A DNA stretch of 64,000 nucleotides from RGIG3178 sp963674495 (GTDB lineage: Bacteria > Bacillota > Clostridia > Christensenellales > QAND01). The translations under genes and the position numbers were made by a program. Of this stretch, positions 9,487 through 18,946 are shown in pieces; position 1 is the first letter of the stretch; every line of letters starts with the position of its first letter. The stretch is taken from positions 1-64,000 of the forward strand of contig CAXXLG010000001.1 in NCBI GenBank assembly GCA_963674495.2, written 5' to 3'. The notes under the pieces are model-generated. The model was not told the DNA's origin and searched no databases. It saw only the letters and a list, made by a program, of their open reading frames with translations.

Positions 9487-9801
9487 ATGTTTTTGTGCAA
9501 TGAGTGCGGGGGCGTGTTTGAGCAGCCGAAGACCGGTTACGATGTGTATTTGGAACATTTCGGGCATCCGTGTCGGGAGGAGTTCGATGCATGTCCCTTG
9601 TGCGGGGCGGATAACATCGTTCGGGCAGTGCGGTGCATAGCTTGCGGGTTCTATGTGCAGGCGGACAAGGCGGAGGAAGGATTTTGCTCGGCCTGTGCGC
9701 TGAGCGTGGTTAAGCGGTTTGGCGCGTTTGCGGATACGCTGACCAAGGCGGAGAAAGATCTGTTGAACGCGCGATTTTATGGTGTGGATGTGTTTGTGTG
9801 A
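9487..9801 (+). CDS. Zinc-ribbon protein, phage-associated
   Basis: 104-residue protein with three CxxC pairs and further cysteines (CNECGG near residue 4, CPLCGADN near 37, CIACG near 52, CSAC near 68), consistent with one or two zinc ribbons. The ATG at 487 of this kilobase (position 9487) follows GGAAGGAAAGG. It is the first gene behind the repressor-controlled promoter. Function unknown; a small nucleic-acid-binding role is plausible from the fold only. Confidence 0.6.
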   Translation: MFLCNECGGVFEQPKTGYDVYLEHFGHPCREEFDACPLCGADNIVRAVRCIACGFYVQADKAEEGFCSACALSVVKRFGAFADTLTKAEKDLLNARFYGVDVFV

Positions 9802-9935
9802 GGAGGTTTGCCGCTTTGCAAGAAACTTGGCTTGCAAAAACGGATTGATATTAAGGGGAAAGCGTTTCCCCTAGATTGCCTTTTTGGGATATCTATACCC
9901 ACCCACCGCCCAATTGAGGTATAAACAATTTTGTT
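9802..9935 (+). repeat. Dispersed intergenic repeat
   Basis: Contains the TTTGCCGC...GGCTTGCAAAA hairpin variant, AAGGGGAAAGCGTTTCCCCT and the core CCACCCACCGCCCAATT at about 9899, directly between two phage-type genes. Confidence 0.65.
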
Positions 9936-10044
9936 GATACAAACGCGGGTGTGATGCTGGGCAGTATTCATACGAAAAAAGCGATGGTATATAGAAAAGG
10001 TCAAAAGATGCAAACAATGTATACAACGGTGGAAGGTGGATGTC

Positions 10045-11436
10045 TTGGCGAGAAAACGGATGATCAGTCCGGAGATATGGCAGAGTGAGGATTTTGCCAA
10101 GTTGTCCCTTTTGGGTAAGATGGTTTTCATCGGCATGTTCTCTCACGCAGACGACGAGGGGCGCGGACGGGCCAAGGCGGCGTACATCAAATCCGTACTG
10201 TTTCCCTATGAGCGCGGCATGCGGGTGGGCGATGTGGATAAGGCGCTTTGTGACATTGCGCGGTACATGTCGGTGATGTTCTATAGGGTCAACGGCAACG
10301 AGTATTACCAGCTTGTGAACTGGCGGGTATGGCAGCGGGTGGACAAGCCGCAAAAGAGCAAACTACCGCCATGTGATGAACATGTCGAACGGATACGCAA
10401 GGGGGATGAGGTCATAAGCGTTAAACGTGCACGGCGCACAGCGCGCGGTACAGCAAAGGACAAGGAAAAGCTGCCGGGGGACGATGATGCGGCGGAAGAT
10501 AATGGCATGCGGAACAAGGAAAACGGCGCGGGCGGGTATGGACAGGATGGCATCGCGCAGGAGCGCGAAAAGCGAAACACAGTGGCGGGCATAGCGGATG
10601 CGGATCAGGATGCGAACAGCGGGAAAGGTGGCGTAAGCGTAGGTGGACAGGCCGCGGAGCCGGACATGTGCATTGGTGGCGGGATGAACGCCAAAACACA
10701 TAAAAAAACAGCGCACAGTGGCAATAAGGACGATACAAACAGCAACGTGAATGCGAATATTGCAGGCGGTGTGGATAAAAGCGGTTCGATACCGGGTGAT
10801 GTTGGAAGGGATAATGCAATGGGGACGGACGGTTTGCACGCATGCACAGGCGGCAAGGTTAAAGGCGGAACGTCGTATGCGCTGACGGCGGCAAGCAGCG
10901 TGACGGTGAGCGCGGACGACGGCGGCGCGGTGGTGACGTATGAAACGGCGGCATGCGATGGGGCGGATGGAAAAGGGTCTTCGATGGATAGCGGAGGCAT
11001 CGTCGAAGAGTCGGCGAATGATCGGCGAACGGTTGTGTCCAATAGAATAGAAGAGAAGATAAAAAAAAAGAACGGAAGGTTTATGGCGCCGGATCAGAAG
11101 GATTCCACGAACGATCCCGTATGCATATCGTTGCCGCTGTGCGACGGGACGGATTATCCCATACGGCACAGCCAACAGAAGCGGTGGGCAACGCTGTATC
11201 CCGCGGTGGATGTACTACAGGAACTGCGCAAGATGGTTGGATGGTGTGAGGCCGCACCAAATAAGCGCAAGACAAAATCAGGTATTCTTCGCTTTGTCAC
11301 CGGATGGCTCGCCCGCGAGCAGGACAGGGGCGGCACGCGTGCCGCCATGCAAAAGGACAAGCCGATGAACCCAGCGTTGCACTACCCACAGCGCGAGATT
11401 GTTTCGGACGACGGCGACGGTATCCATTGGATTTGA
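10045..11436 (+). CDS. Phage replisome-organiser-like protein
   Basis: 463-residue protein. The start MARKRMISPEIWQSEDF and the following region (LLGKMVFIGMFSHADDEGR, then NWRVWQRVDKPQKSKLPP) match the N-terminal winged-helix domain of Clostridia phage replisome organisers/DnaD-like initiators, which bind the phage origin. TTG 10045 is favoured over GTG 10036 because AAGGTGG lies eight bases before it and the family starts there. Residues of about 120-340 are a long Gly/Ala/Asp-rich low-complexity linker. The C-terminus (FVTGWLAREQDRGG) is the short conserved end seen in such proteins. The linker is unusually long. Confidence 0.75.
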   Translation: MARKRMISPEIWQSEDFAKLSLLGKMVFIGMFSHADDEGRGRAKAAYIKSVLFPYERGMRVGDVDKALCDIARYMSVMFYRVNGNEYYQLVNWRVWQRVDKPQKSKLPPCDEHVERIRKGDEVISVKRARRTARGTAKDKEKLPGDDDAAEDNGMRNKENGAGGYGQDGIAQEREKRNTVAGIADADQDANSGKGGVSVGGQAAEPDMCIGGGMNAKTHKKTAHSGNKDDTNSNVNANIAGGVDKSGSIPGDVGRDNAMGTDGLHACTGGKVKGGTSYALTAASSVTVSADDGGAVVTYETAACDGADGKGSSMDSGGIVEESANDRRTVVSNRIEEKIKKKNGRFMAPDQKDSTNDPVCISLPLCDGTDYPIRHSQQKRWATLYPAVDVLQELRKMVGWCEAAPNKRKTKSGILRFVTGWLAREQDRGGTRAAMQKDKPMNPALHYPQREIVSDDGDGIHWI

Positions 11437-11503
11437 CCATGGGTGATACAAACGGTTTGTGTGAGCGAATGAGACAAAATCATGAGGAGGGTGAGGTACG
11501 GAT

Positions 11504-11896
11504 ATGGATCAACATGCATTGAAACAGCTTTTACATCTGAGGCGGGAGATCGACGCGCTTGCCAAACGGAAGAAACGCTTGGAGCAACGCGCAACGGTCA
11601 TAACCCACATCATTGGCAATATGCCTCGGGAGAGCGGCCTAAAAGACCGGGTGGGCGATTACGGGAGCGAACTCGCGTATCTTGACATCATGATGGACAA
11701 TGCCATTGCGCGTTGCATGCACGCATACCGTGAAGCGTTTGGGTTTATCGAGTCCATCGAAGACAGCGAGCTAAGGCGCATCATGCGGCTTAGGTATTTG
11801 GACGGACTGACGTGGCAAAAGGTCGCCTATGCCATCGGCGAGCATGACGAACAGTATCCCAGACGAAAGCACGACCGGTTTTTGGAGAGAGGGTAG
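11504..11896 (+). CDS. RinA/ArpU-like phage transcriptional regulator
   Basis: 130-residue protein with an N-terminal coiled coil (residues about 5-35, LRREIDALAKRKKRLEQRA) and a C-terminal sigma-region-4-like helix-turn-helix (RRIMRLRYLDGLTWQKVAYA). This layout is typical of phage late-gene activators (RinA, ArpU, DUF1492 groups). The ATG at 11504 follows GGAGGGTGAGG. A terminator follows directly. It could have controlled the late phage genes found at 15 and 53-64 kb; that is inference from gene type. Confidence 0.75.
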   Translation: MDQHALKQLLHLRREIDALAKRKKRLEQRATVITHIIGNMPRESGLKDRVGDYGSELAYLDIMMDNAIARCMHAYREAFGFIESIEDSELRRIMRLRYLDGLTWQKVAYAIGEHDEQYPRRKHDRFLERG

Positions 11897-11910
11897 GGGG
11901 ATTGAATGGT

Positions 11911-11945
11911 AAAAGGATGCGATCGCATAGGCCGCATCTTTTTAT
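11911..11945 (+). terminator. Rho-independent terminator
   Basis: AAAAGGATGCG pairs with CGCATCTTTTT across a short loop, ending in a T tract, just after the RinA/ArpU-like gene. Confidence 0.75.
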
Positions 11946-12316
11946 TTTACGCATTGGGGTAATATCCACACAACAATGATATTGGTTTGAATGGGATAAA
12001 TTTCGTACATGCTTTCATTTTATCTTTTCTTGCTTTACAATAAAGCTATAAAGGGCAAGGCATTTTATCTAAACTTGCCCACTGCCCTTTTTGGAATATG
12101 GGGCAAGCCCCCAAGACACTATGACCCGATAGGGACATCTTTGCATATATATGTCATTGTCATACCGATAAACAAACGAGGGAATTTCATAACGAAAACT
12201 ATTTTGATCCCATAGCGGTGCTCAACAAAACACGACGATCAGTATGTTTGCAATTCGTGGCATAACGATATGCTGACGAAAACATCAACATAGAAAAAAA
12301 CGATGGGGAGGTTGTT
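11946..12316. other. Intergenic stretch with a repeat fragment
   Basis: No supported gene. A degraded copy of the dispersed repeat lies at about 12066-12120 (ATCTAAACTTGCCCACTGCCC and GGGGCAAGCCCCC). The remainder is AT-rich leader of the lipoprotein gene. Confidence 0.4.
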
Positions 12317-12871
12317 ATGAAAAAACGAGTTTATTCCATTTGCATGGCATGTCTTGCGGTACTTCTTGTGGCGGGGTGCGGTACGCCCGTGTCAGCGCCC
12401 AGCGCGACGGTGGAGATGACACCAAGTCCGACCGCGATGGAAACGCCCACGCCTACGCTCATAACCACACCCACGCCGGTAACGGAGAAGCGCATCGGGT
12501 TTGTACGGGATGCGTACACGCACGACGGGATTGACTACATCGTTATTGATTATGTCAGTTTTCTCACCGGTGACGATGCCGTTGAAAAGGCCAAAGAGGA
12601 CGGTATGGCGGAGCAGGACATGGATGGAACCTGGTATGTGCCCAACGACTACTACATTGCCAACGACAACCCCGCGCTGCGTACGTTCCCGCTGAGTGGG
12701 GAGTGCACCATTGGTATCATTGATTTCTCCGGGGCTGGCGGCGGGTTGGCCATGATTGAGATTACGCTTGCCGAACTGAAGGCGTATGATCTTGCCGATG
12801 GACGGATGCTGATGCATGTGGACGTAAAAAACGGGGTAGTGGAGAATTTGGAGGAACAGTATAGGCCGTAG
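12317..12871 (+). CDS. Lipoprotein with a Thr/Pro-rich linker
   Basis: 184-residue secreted protein. A lysine-led signal peptide ends in the lipobox LLVAGC (cysteine near residue 21), so it should be anchored to the outer face of the membrane. A spacer rich in T, P and S (residues about 25-56) separates the anchor from a globular domain of about 125 residues that I do not recognise. The ATG follows GGGGAGG. Single gene between repeats. Confidence 0.8.
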   Translation: MKKRVYSICMACLAVLLVAGCGTPVSAPSATVEMTPSPTAMETPTPTLITTPTPVTEKRIGFVRDAYTHDGIDYIVIDYVSFLTGDDAVEKAKEDGMAEQDMDGTWYVPNDYYIANDNPALRTFPLSGECTIGIIDFSGAGGGLAMIEITLAELKAYDLADGRMLMHVDVKNGVVENLEEQYRP

Positions 12872-12884
12872 GGATTATCCATCC

Positions 12885-13340
12885 TAACCCACCACGCTTC
12901 GCTTTTTAAGGGGGATCCAATTCCCCCTTGAGCAACCCCCTGGATCGCTGCTTTTTTGCGGAAAAGCAAGCGGGTTAAGGGATTTGCCGCTGTGCATACA
13001 GAATAGCTTGCGGCAAATGATATTGAATTAAGGGGAAAGCGTTTCCCCTTAAAAATCCCCTTTCGGGAGGATCGAATCCCGCTCACCACGCTTTGCTTTT
13101 CAAGGGGGATCCAATTCCCCCTTGAGCAACCCCCTGGATCGCTGCTTTTTTGCGGAAAAGCAAGCGGGTTAAGGGATTTGCCGCTGCGCAGACAGCATAG
13201 TTTACGGCAAATGATACTGAATTAAGGGGAAAGCGTTTCCCCTTAAAAATCCCCTTTCGGGAAGATCGAATCCCGCCCACCACCCAATTGAGGTATGCAA
13301 AGGAAGCAAGCCCCCTTTGGAACCCTGACAGTCGCAGTTT
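12885..13340 (+). repeat. Two tandem copies of a ~194-base repeat plus core repeat
   Basis: The unit beginning CCACCACGCTTCGCTTTTTA, with AAGGGGGATCCAATTCCCCCTT hairpins at 12908 and 13102, is duplicated with a period of 194 bases. Each unit has the TTTGCCGCTG...CGGCAAA and AAGGGGAAAGCGTTTCCCCTT hairpins. The array ends with the CCCGCCCACCACCCAATT core at about 13273. Confidence 0.8.
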
Positions 13341-13526
13341 GAGATCGCCAGGATGTAAGATGTCGATATGGATTGGGACGGAATTGGGTGTAGGGAGATA
13401 AAAAAAGGTGTCAATCGTGTGCACAACCTTTGAAATGAACAATACATCATGGTAAAATACTTTATACAGAGAACATAGCTGTTATTTGAGGCCAACATCC
13501 AACAACATCAAACAGGAGGTATGATC

Positions 13527-14201
13527 ATGAAGTATTCCATTGAAGGGGGCACGCTGCCCGTTGCGATCATCGATTTGCAGCCCGGCGAACAACTGGTCAG
13601 CGAGGCGGGCGGACGCACTTGGGTGCGCGGCAACATCACGACACAAACTTCTTCCGCCGGAGGCATGAAAAAGAGCTTGGGGCGTATGATCAGTGGTGAG
13701 AGCCTGTTCATGAGCGTTTATACAGCGCAGGGACCGGCACAGATCGCGTTTGCATCGTCGTTTCCCGGTAAGATCATTGCTAAGCCACTTCAGCCAGGCG
13801 AGAGCATAATCTGCCAGAAAAAGGCATTTATGTGCGCGACCGCGGGCGTGGAGCTCAGCGTATTTTTCCAAAAGAAGTTTGGTGCGGGTCTGTTTGGCGG
13901 CGAGGGTTTTATCATGCAGCGCGTCACCGGCCCCGGCCTGGTGTTTTTGGAGTTTGACGGTCATGTGGTTGAGTATTCGTTGGCACCGGGAGAGCGCGTC
14001 GTTTGCGACACCGGCGTTGTAGCCATGATGGAACAGACGTGCAACATGGAGATCGAGCGGGTTAAGGGCGTGAAGAACGTACTGTTCGGTGGCGAGGGGA
14101 TGTTCGATACCGTAGTGACCGGGCCGGGCAAGGTTTGGCTGCAGTCCATGACCTTACCGGGTCTTGCATCGTTGATCATACCGTTTATACCCAGCAAATA
14201 G
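13527..14201 (+). CDS. AIM24 (TIGR00266) family protein
   Basis: 224-residue beta-rich protein of the AIM24/DUF124 family. Typical features are the early EAGG motif (SEAGGRTW), SLFMSVYTAQGP, and repeated Gly-rich strands such as LFGGEGFIMQRVTGPG and LFGGEGMFDTVVTGPG. The family forms jelly-roll-like folds; its role is unclear and is likely cytoplasmic. ATG 13527 is used because AGGAGGT at 13514-13520 is six bases upstream and abuts the alternative ATG 13521. A terminator follows. Confidence 0.9.
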   Translation: MKYSIEGGTLPVAIIDLQPGEQLVSEAGGRTWVRGNITTQTSSAGGMKKSLGRMISGESLFMSVYTAQGPAQIAFASSFPGKIIAKPLQPGESIICQKKAFMCATAGVELSVFFQKKFGAGLFGGEGFIMQRVTGPGLVFLEFDGHVVEYSLAPGERVVCDTGVVAMMEQTCNMEIERVKGVKNVLFGGEGMFDTVVTGPGKVWLQSMTLPGLASLIIPFIPSK

Positions 14202-14223
14202 GAAAGGGTTATAGAAGCGATAC

Positions 14224-14255
14224 AAAAGGAGCAACCGAGCGTTGCTCTTTTTTTG
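14224..14255 (+). terminator. Rho-independent terminator
   Basis: AGGAGCAAC / GTTGCTCTT stem with a seven-T tail after the AIM24-family gene. Confidence 0.85.
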
Positions 14256-14324
14256 TGTTTAAATATGTGCAACACGAGTATTTTCATGGCGCATTGTTTG
14301 TTGATTGGGACATAGGGAATCCAA

Positions 14325-14790
14325 GTATTATCTATACCCGCCCACCACCCATTGAGGTGATCAAAGGGGCGCAGCCCCTTTGGAACCCCCGGCTATCGCC
14401 GTATGAGACGGGGCAGTGCAATAAGGCAGGGGTATGGATTGGGACGGGATTTCTACAGTGTGATCGAATTCCGTCCACCACCCGATTGAGGTGATCAAAG
14501 GGGAGTAGCCCCTTTGGAACCCCCGGCTATCGCCGTATGAGACGGGGCAGTGCAATAAGGCAGGGGTATGGATTGGGACGGGATTTCTACAGTGTGATCG
14601 AATCTCACCCACCGCCCATTGAGGTGATCAAAGGGGCGCAGCCCCTTTGGAACCCCCGGCTATCGCCGTATGAGACGGGGCAGTGCAATAAGGCAGGAGT
14701 ATGGATTGGGACGGGATTTCTACAGTGTGATCGAATCTCACCCACCACCCGATTGAGGCATTCAAAAGCGAATTGCCCTTTTTGGATTCC
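14325..14790 (+). repeat. Tandem array of a ~134-base repeat (3.3 copies)
   Basis: The ATTGAGGTGA landmark occurs at 14351, 14485 and 14618, and as ATTGAGGCA at 14752, so the period is 133-134 bases. Each unit holds the CCACCGCCC core, an AAAGGGG...CCCCTTT hairpin, a CCCCGGCTATCGCCGTATGA segment and TTGGGACGGGATTTCTACAG. Open frames on either strand through this array are repeat artefacts. Confidence 0.9.
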
Positions 14791-14824
14791 CTCAAAACAG
14801 CAAAGATAGAACAGGGAGCATGTC

Positions 14825-14880
14825 GGAAAATCTGACGAAAATGACGAAGTATATGGTGTACAGTGACAATGAAAGTACGG
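14825..14880 (+). promoter_or_regulatory. Shared phage intergenic element, copy 1
   Basis: AATCTGACGAAAATGACGAA followed by GTATATGGTGTACAGTGAC. The same start recurs near 52970, 58387 and 63158, ahead of phage structural-type genes, and partly at 62330. Here it lies about 300 bases before the structural-protein gene at 15185; the interval holds no other gene. Confidence 0.5.
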
Positions 14881-15184
14881 CATATCATGGTACATATTAT
14901 TTTCAGTTGTATCCGCATAAAATCGGTCAATGCTCATCAACTTTACGGAGTGCAAAGGGATTATGCACAAAGGTTAATAATGAGCGCCTTCCAGCTTTTA
15001 TAAAGAGAAATTAAACCCTCTTGCCCTATGCCGGGGGCACATCACAGGATTTGAAATCTATGAAAAATATGCAGAACGAAAACAAAAGGAAAGATTAGGG
15101 AGAAATAGCGTTCCCTTTGATTCCAATTGTTCATACAATCTGTGGTTTGTACACGGTGGCAAATAACAACAGGGAGGAATTATC

Positions 15185-16051
15185 ATGGCAAACGCATTGA
15201 CAACTGCACTGGACGAGCTGGCGCAGTATCATTCGCCGGATTACGCGGGACTGTATGGTGAAACGGCCGCTGCACAGCTTTCGGCGATGGACGCACAGTA
15301 TGCGGCGCAGCTTCAAGCGCTAAACGAACGTTATGCAAAGGCTGGGCAGGCTTACGAAACGGCGCGCAGCAAAGCCAATGATTACGCAAATCTGTCCGCC
15401 ATTGGCAACAATGAGGCGGCTGGCAATGCTTATGGGGCAGCGCCAAGATATTCTCAAACGTCGCACATGCACGAGCAAAACGCGCTTGCAAACGCGCTGA
15501 ACAACGCATATATGCAACAGGCAAATGTACAGAGCGACATCAACAGCGAAATAGCACAGGCCGGATTAAACCAACAAGCCCAAGCGGCGGCGCTGATGTC
15601 AATGATTGATTCGAACAAGCTCGCCGCGCTGCAACAGGAGAACCAGTTTGCGTCCAATTATGGGCTGCAACGATCGTCACAGGAAGAAGCAGCGAGTCGG
15701 TTCAACGAGCAACTGACACTGGCTAATCAGCAGAATGCCATGAATCAGGCGTATCAGGAGCTAAAGGCGTTTGGCAGGATCAAAACGCAGGCTGCGGCGG
15801 ACGCGCTGGGGGTAAAAGTGGGGACGACGCTTGGTAGCTTGAAGGTGAGATCCTCCAGGGGAGGCAGCGACACCGATTATAGAAAAAACTATGAAGAGAT
15901 CGTCAAATATATAAACAGCGGACAGGTTGACGCCAATGGCATAATGGCCGCTGCGGATGCAAACCATGTTACGCCTGATCAGCAGATCAAATTATTGTCA
16001 AGGCTTACACACGGATCGGAAGATTGGGTTAAGAAGCATTATAACCTATAA
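15185..16051 (+). CDS. Phage structural (internal virion-like) protein
   Basis: 288-residue Ala/Gln/Asn-rich, mostly helical protein with long coiled-coil stretches (AAAQLSAMDAQYAAQLQAL, LNQQAQAAALMSMIDSNKLA) and no signal peptide. Composition resembles phage internal/ejection proteins. A basic spacer (residues about 215-230) precedes a short C-terminal domain. The ATG at 15185 follows AGGGAGG. It is 36 bases upstream of the polymorphic toxin and probably co-transcribed. The same N-terminal motif, MAN-x-L-xx-ALDEL, starts a remnant at 55731. The structural role is inferred from composition and neighbours. Confidence 0.55.
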   Translation: MANALTTALDELAQYHSPDYAGLYGETAAAQLSAMDAQYAAQLQALNERYAKAGQAYETARSKANDYANLSAIGNNEAAGNAYGAAPRYSQTSHMHEQNALANALNNAYMQQANVQSDINSEIAQAGLNQQAQAAALMSMIDSNKLAALQQENQFASNYGLQRSSQEEAASRFNEQLTLANQQNAMNQAYQELKAFGRIKTQAAADALGVKVGTTLGSLKVRSSRGGSDTDYRKNYEEIVKYINSGQVDANGIMAAADANHVTPDQQIKLLSRLTHGSEDWVKKHYNL

Positions 16052-16087
16052 ATAGCAGTTCCTTATAAATTAGGGGGGCATTGAAAT

Positions 16088-18946
16088 TTGGAAAACTGGA
16101 GAAAAACATACGTCAAGGATTATAAACCTGCTACTCAAACCTTTGAAGAGCGGGCAAATAAAATAGGTGATTCCACATCCAAATTATCATGGGAAGACTG
16201 GAAGAAAAAGTATATTAATGTGAATTCATCGGGGTATTCTTCCACCACCCCCACCTACACACAGGAAGGTATTAACAAATACATTCAAGCCATCGAAAAT
16301 CCCGTGCAACAGGTGGAGAGCGTATATGACCTTACGCAGAGGATTCAGGCTAAATACAACCTGAGCAATACTGCACAGTTCAAGCAATATACGGATGAGT
16401 TGCAAAAGGCGCTGATACAAAGACAGAATCAGCAAGCTGTTTATGACGAGTATAAGGCGCTGGTAGACGATGGAATTAAAAAAGGCATCATCGTTGTGGA
16501 GCAGGAACAACAAGCCACCGCTAAACCCACGGCCCAAGAGATCATCGATTTTGAAGAGAGTATCAAAAAAGATGCGCTGATCTATGGTTGGGACATGAAT
16601 GAGCTGCTCCAACTCGCCAAGCAGGCCAACTACGATCAGAGCAAATTCATCCAACTGGGCGAAGCGGCTGGATACGATATGGTCAACGACAATGCGTTCC
16701 AGTACTTTGCAGAAAGCCTTGTGCAAGGCATTGGCCACGGTATTGAAGACATCTGGAATACGGTAAATACCAGCGGCGTGGCAACCTATGGCTATGATTG
16801 GTTGGCACAGGCGCAGGAGCAGATGAACAACGCCCCGGATTTTCTCAAAGGATACGGACAACCGCTGTACGATGCGACGGACGAGTATCTATCCGACGTT
16901 CGCACCTATAAAATCGGCGTAGCGGAGCAGCAGCTCAACGAATCTGCGCAAAGGCAGGCGGATGAGCGCGAGACACTAAACGTCCGGTATGGCGACGTGT
17001 CCGATACTGGGAAATGGGTTGGCGAAAACATCGCGTATACGGGTGGGCGGATGGCGTCGGCCATTGCAGCAGCCAGCGTGAATCCATTGGCGGGTGGCGC
17101 GCTGCTGTTTGCCCAGGCGAAGGGCGGCGGGATGAAGCAGGCGGTTGCGGCGGGCGCGGACCTTGCGACGGCGGAGATGTACGGCAACGCGGTAGGGCTG
17201 ACGGAGGTATTGATCGAAGCGGTAAGCGGCGGTATGGTGGGTTTGTCACCGATGAAGGGGTTATCTGGTAAGCTGGTCGAGAAGGTCAGCAATACGGCGG
17301 TTGCAAAGACGGTATCCAAATTCGTCAACACGACGGCGGGCAAATGGGTGGTCATGACGGTATCGGGGGCTGTGGGTGAAGGCTTGGAAGAAGTTGCATC
17401 GGAAGCACTGACGCCGGCACTGATGCAGGCGACATTCGATCCGAACGCCCAATTGCCGACAATGGGTGAACTAATGGAAACGTTTGCCAGTTCTGCGGCA
17501 TTGGCGACAGTGATCGGTGGGCCGACAAATGTATCCAAAGCAAAAGCGGAAATCCAAATCGCGTCGGATATAAAGCTGAGCGCGGCGGTACGCGCTGCTA
17601 CAGACAACGTAGAGCAGGATTATAAACTTCAGGAGCAAAACAAAGGGCAACAGGGCAACGTATTGTCCTTTGCATTGGCGCAGGAACAGAAAATGCAGCG
17701 TATAGCGGCGGCGCAGGCGGTGGCGGACGCGGACAACGGGCAGGTCAACAGGCAGGTCCAGGCGCAAGGGCAGAGATCGGCGGGTAATGCCCTGTTGTAT
17801 GACAACACGAATGCCGCGGCACAGAATACCCGCGCAAACAACCCGTTGCAGGCGGCGCTGGACGCAGAAGCAGAAAAAGCGTGGTATGGCAATGCGGGGC
17901 GGAATATGCAGGGGGAAAACGCGGCGGATAGCAGCGCTGTTCTAAAGGCGCTGCCCGTGCCGCAGTCGATGCAAGACAACGCGGGAAATATACCGTCGGT
18001 GGGGCAGGTGGGCAACACCGTGCAGCAGGACGGCACGGAAATAAATTCTCAGAAGAATATGCTGAAAAAGATACCGGGCGAGGATGCTTCGGTAAATGTG
18101 CCTGTTGTGGAATTGGTGATGGAGAAAATATTGTCGAGGAAGAACAGTGACGGGACGATCACCAACGATCTTGCGGAAGAGAACGCAAAAACGGCGTCCA
18201 GAATTACCGTGGACAAAAACAGCAAAACGGCCACGAAGAAATTCGGAAGCGTTGAACAGTTACAGCAACGCGTTGCATTGACTGGCGATAAAAACGGCAC
18301 TATGCAGCTTTTTACGCTCAGCGAACTTATCCAAAGAGGTACGGTAACCGAGCAACATGCACGGGACATCACGAAGCAACTCTCCATGACCGAAATAAAG
18401 TTGGATGGCGAGACGTATTATGTGCCGAGTTACCAAGCAGATGGGTTGACGGGTGCGTTTACGGATAGGAATAATAGCGGTATAATTAGTAACACGACGG
18501 GTGGTGATAGAGGTAAGAATGACAACGCAATAACCTATAATAGTGCTAAGGAAATCCCCAAAAAAGAGAGGCAAGGGAAACCCAAGAATTCGCCAGATAT
18601 TAATAAATGGTACAATGGGAATGGGAAAATTTCCATAGATAATAGTGGCATATGGACGTATCATGGTTGGGAAGGCCATTCAGTAAGTTATCCTAATGGA
18701 TATCCAGAGTTCAAATCAGCAGGGATGGTTATTCAAGAGGTTGATATAGGGAGTTTTGTAGATAGAACGAGTGATTATAAAAAAGCAGATTTATTAGCAC
18801 CTAATGGACCAAGAGATGCTGCGAATAATACTTGGCACCACCATGAAGATGGTAAAACTTTACAAGAGATAGATTCAATTCTCCATAAAAGATTTACGCA
18901 TAGGGGCGGAATCTCACTAAAAAAGTATGTGGAGGTAAATAAGTAA
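16088..18946 (+). CDS. Polymorphic toxin A: phage-type scaffold with C-terminal WHH nuclease
   Basis: 952-residue multidomain protein. Residues of about 1-310 are helical with repeated W-x-x-W-K-x-Y-type motifs (SWEDWKKKY). Residues 318-480 hold Gly/Ala-rich hydrophobic segments (GGRMASAIAAASVNPLAGG, GAVGEGLEEV) like those of large phage-head proteins. Residues of about 510-680 are Gln/Ala/Asn-rich. Residues 683-790 are the pre-toxin block ending in the junction LTGAFTD. The tip (about 795-952) ends in NTWHHHEDGKT and a later H-x-GG, the WHH type of HNH/EndoVII nuclease, expected to cut nucleic acid. TTG start follows AGGGGGG. The immunity gene overlaps the stop. This is the only cassette with the whole scaffold. 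GC drops at the tip. Confidence 0.85.
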   Translation: MENWRKTYVKDYKPATQTFEERANKIGDSTSKLSWEDWKKKYINVNSSGYSSTTPTYTQEGINKYIQAIENPVQQVESVYDLTQRIQAKYNLSNTAQFKQYTDELQKALIQRQNQQAVYDEYKALVDDGIKKGIIVVEQEQQATAKPTAQEIIDFEESIKKDALIYGWDMNELLQLAKQANYDQSKFIQLGEAAGYDMVNDNAFQYFAESLVQGIGHGIEDIWNTVNTSGVATYGYDWLAQAQEQMNNAPDFLKGYGQPLYDATDEYLSDVRTYKIGVAEQQLNESAQRQADERETLNVRYGDVSDTGKWVGENIAYTGGRMASAIAAASVNPLAGGALLFAQAKGGGMKQAVAAGADLATAEMYGNAVGLTEVLIEAVSGGMVGLSPMKGLSGKLVEKVSNTAVAKTVSKFVNTTAGKWVVMTVSGAVGEGLEEVASEALTPALMQATFDPNAQLPTMGELMETFASSAALATVIGGPTNVSKAKAEIQIASDIKLSAAVRAATDNVEQDYKLQEQNKGQQGNVLSFALAQEQKMQRIAAAQAVADADNGQVNRQVQAQGQRSAGNALLYDNTNAAAQNTRANNPLQAALDAEAEKAWYGNAGRNMQGENAADSSAVLKALPVPQSMQDNAGNIPSVGQVGNTVQQDGTEINSQKNMLKKIPGEDASVNVPVVELVMEKILSRKNSDGTITNDLAEENAKTASRITVDKNSKTATKKFGSVEQLQQRVALTGDKNGTMQLFTLSELIQRGTVTEQHARDITKQLSMTEIKLDGETYYVPSYQADGLTGAFTDRNNSGIISNTTGGDRGKNDNAITYNSAKEIPKKERQGKPKNSPDINKWYNGNGKISIDNSGIWTYHGWEGHSVSYPNGYPEFKSAGMVIQEVDIGSFVDRTSDYKKADLLAPNGPRDAANNTWHHHEDGKTLQEIDSILHKRFTHRGGISLKKYVEVNK

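Noticed and set aside
10363..11175. Minus-strand frame of 270 codons opposite the replisome-organiser-like gene
   Set aside because: Shadow of the long low-complexity linker on the coding strand; Arg/Ala/His-rich with no motif.
14325..14790. Possible CRISPR array
   Set aside because: The repeated unit is about 134 bases without unique spacers of regular length and no cas genes are present.
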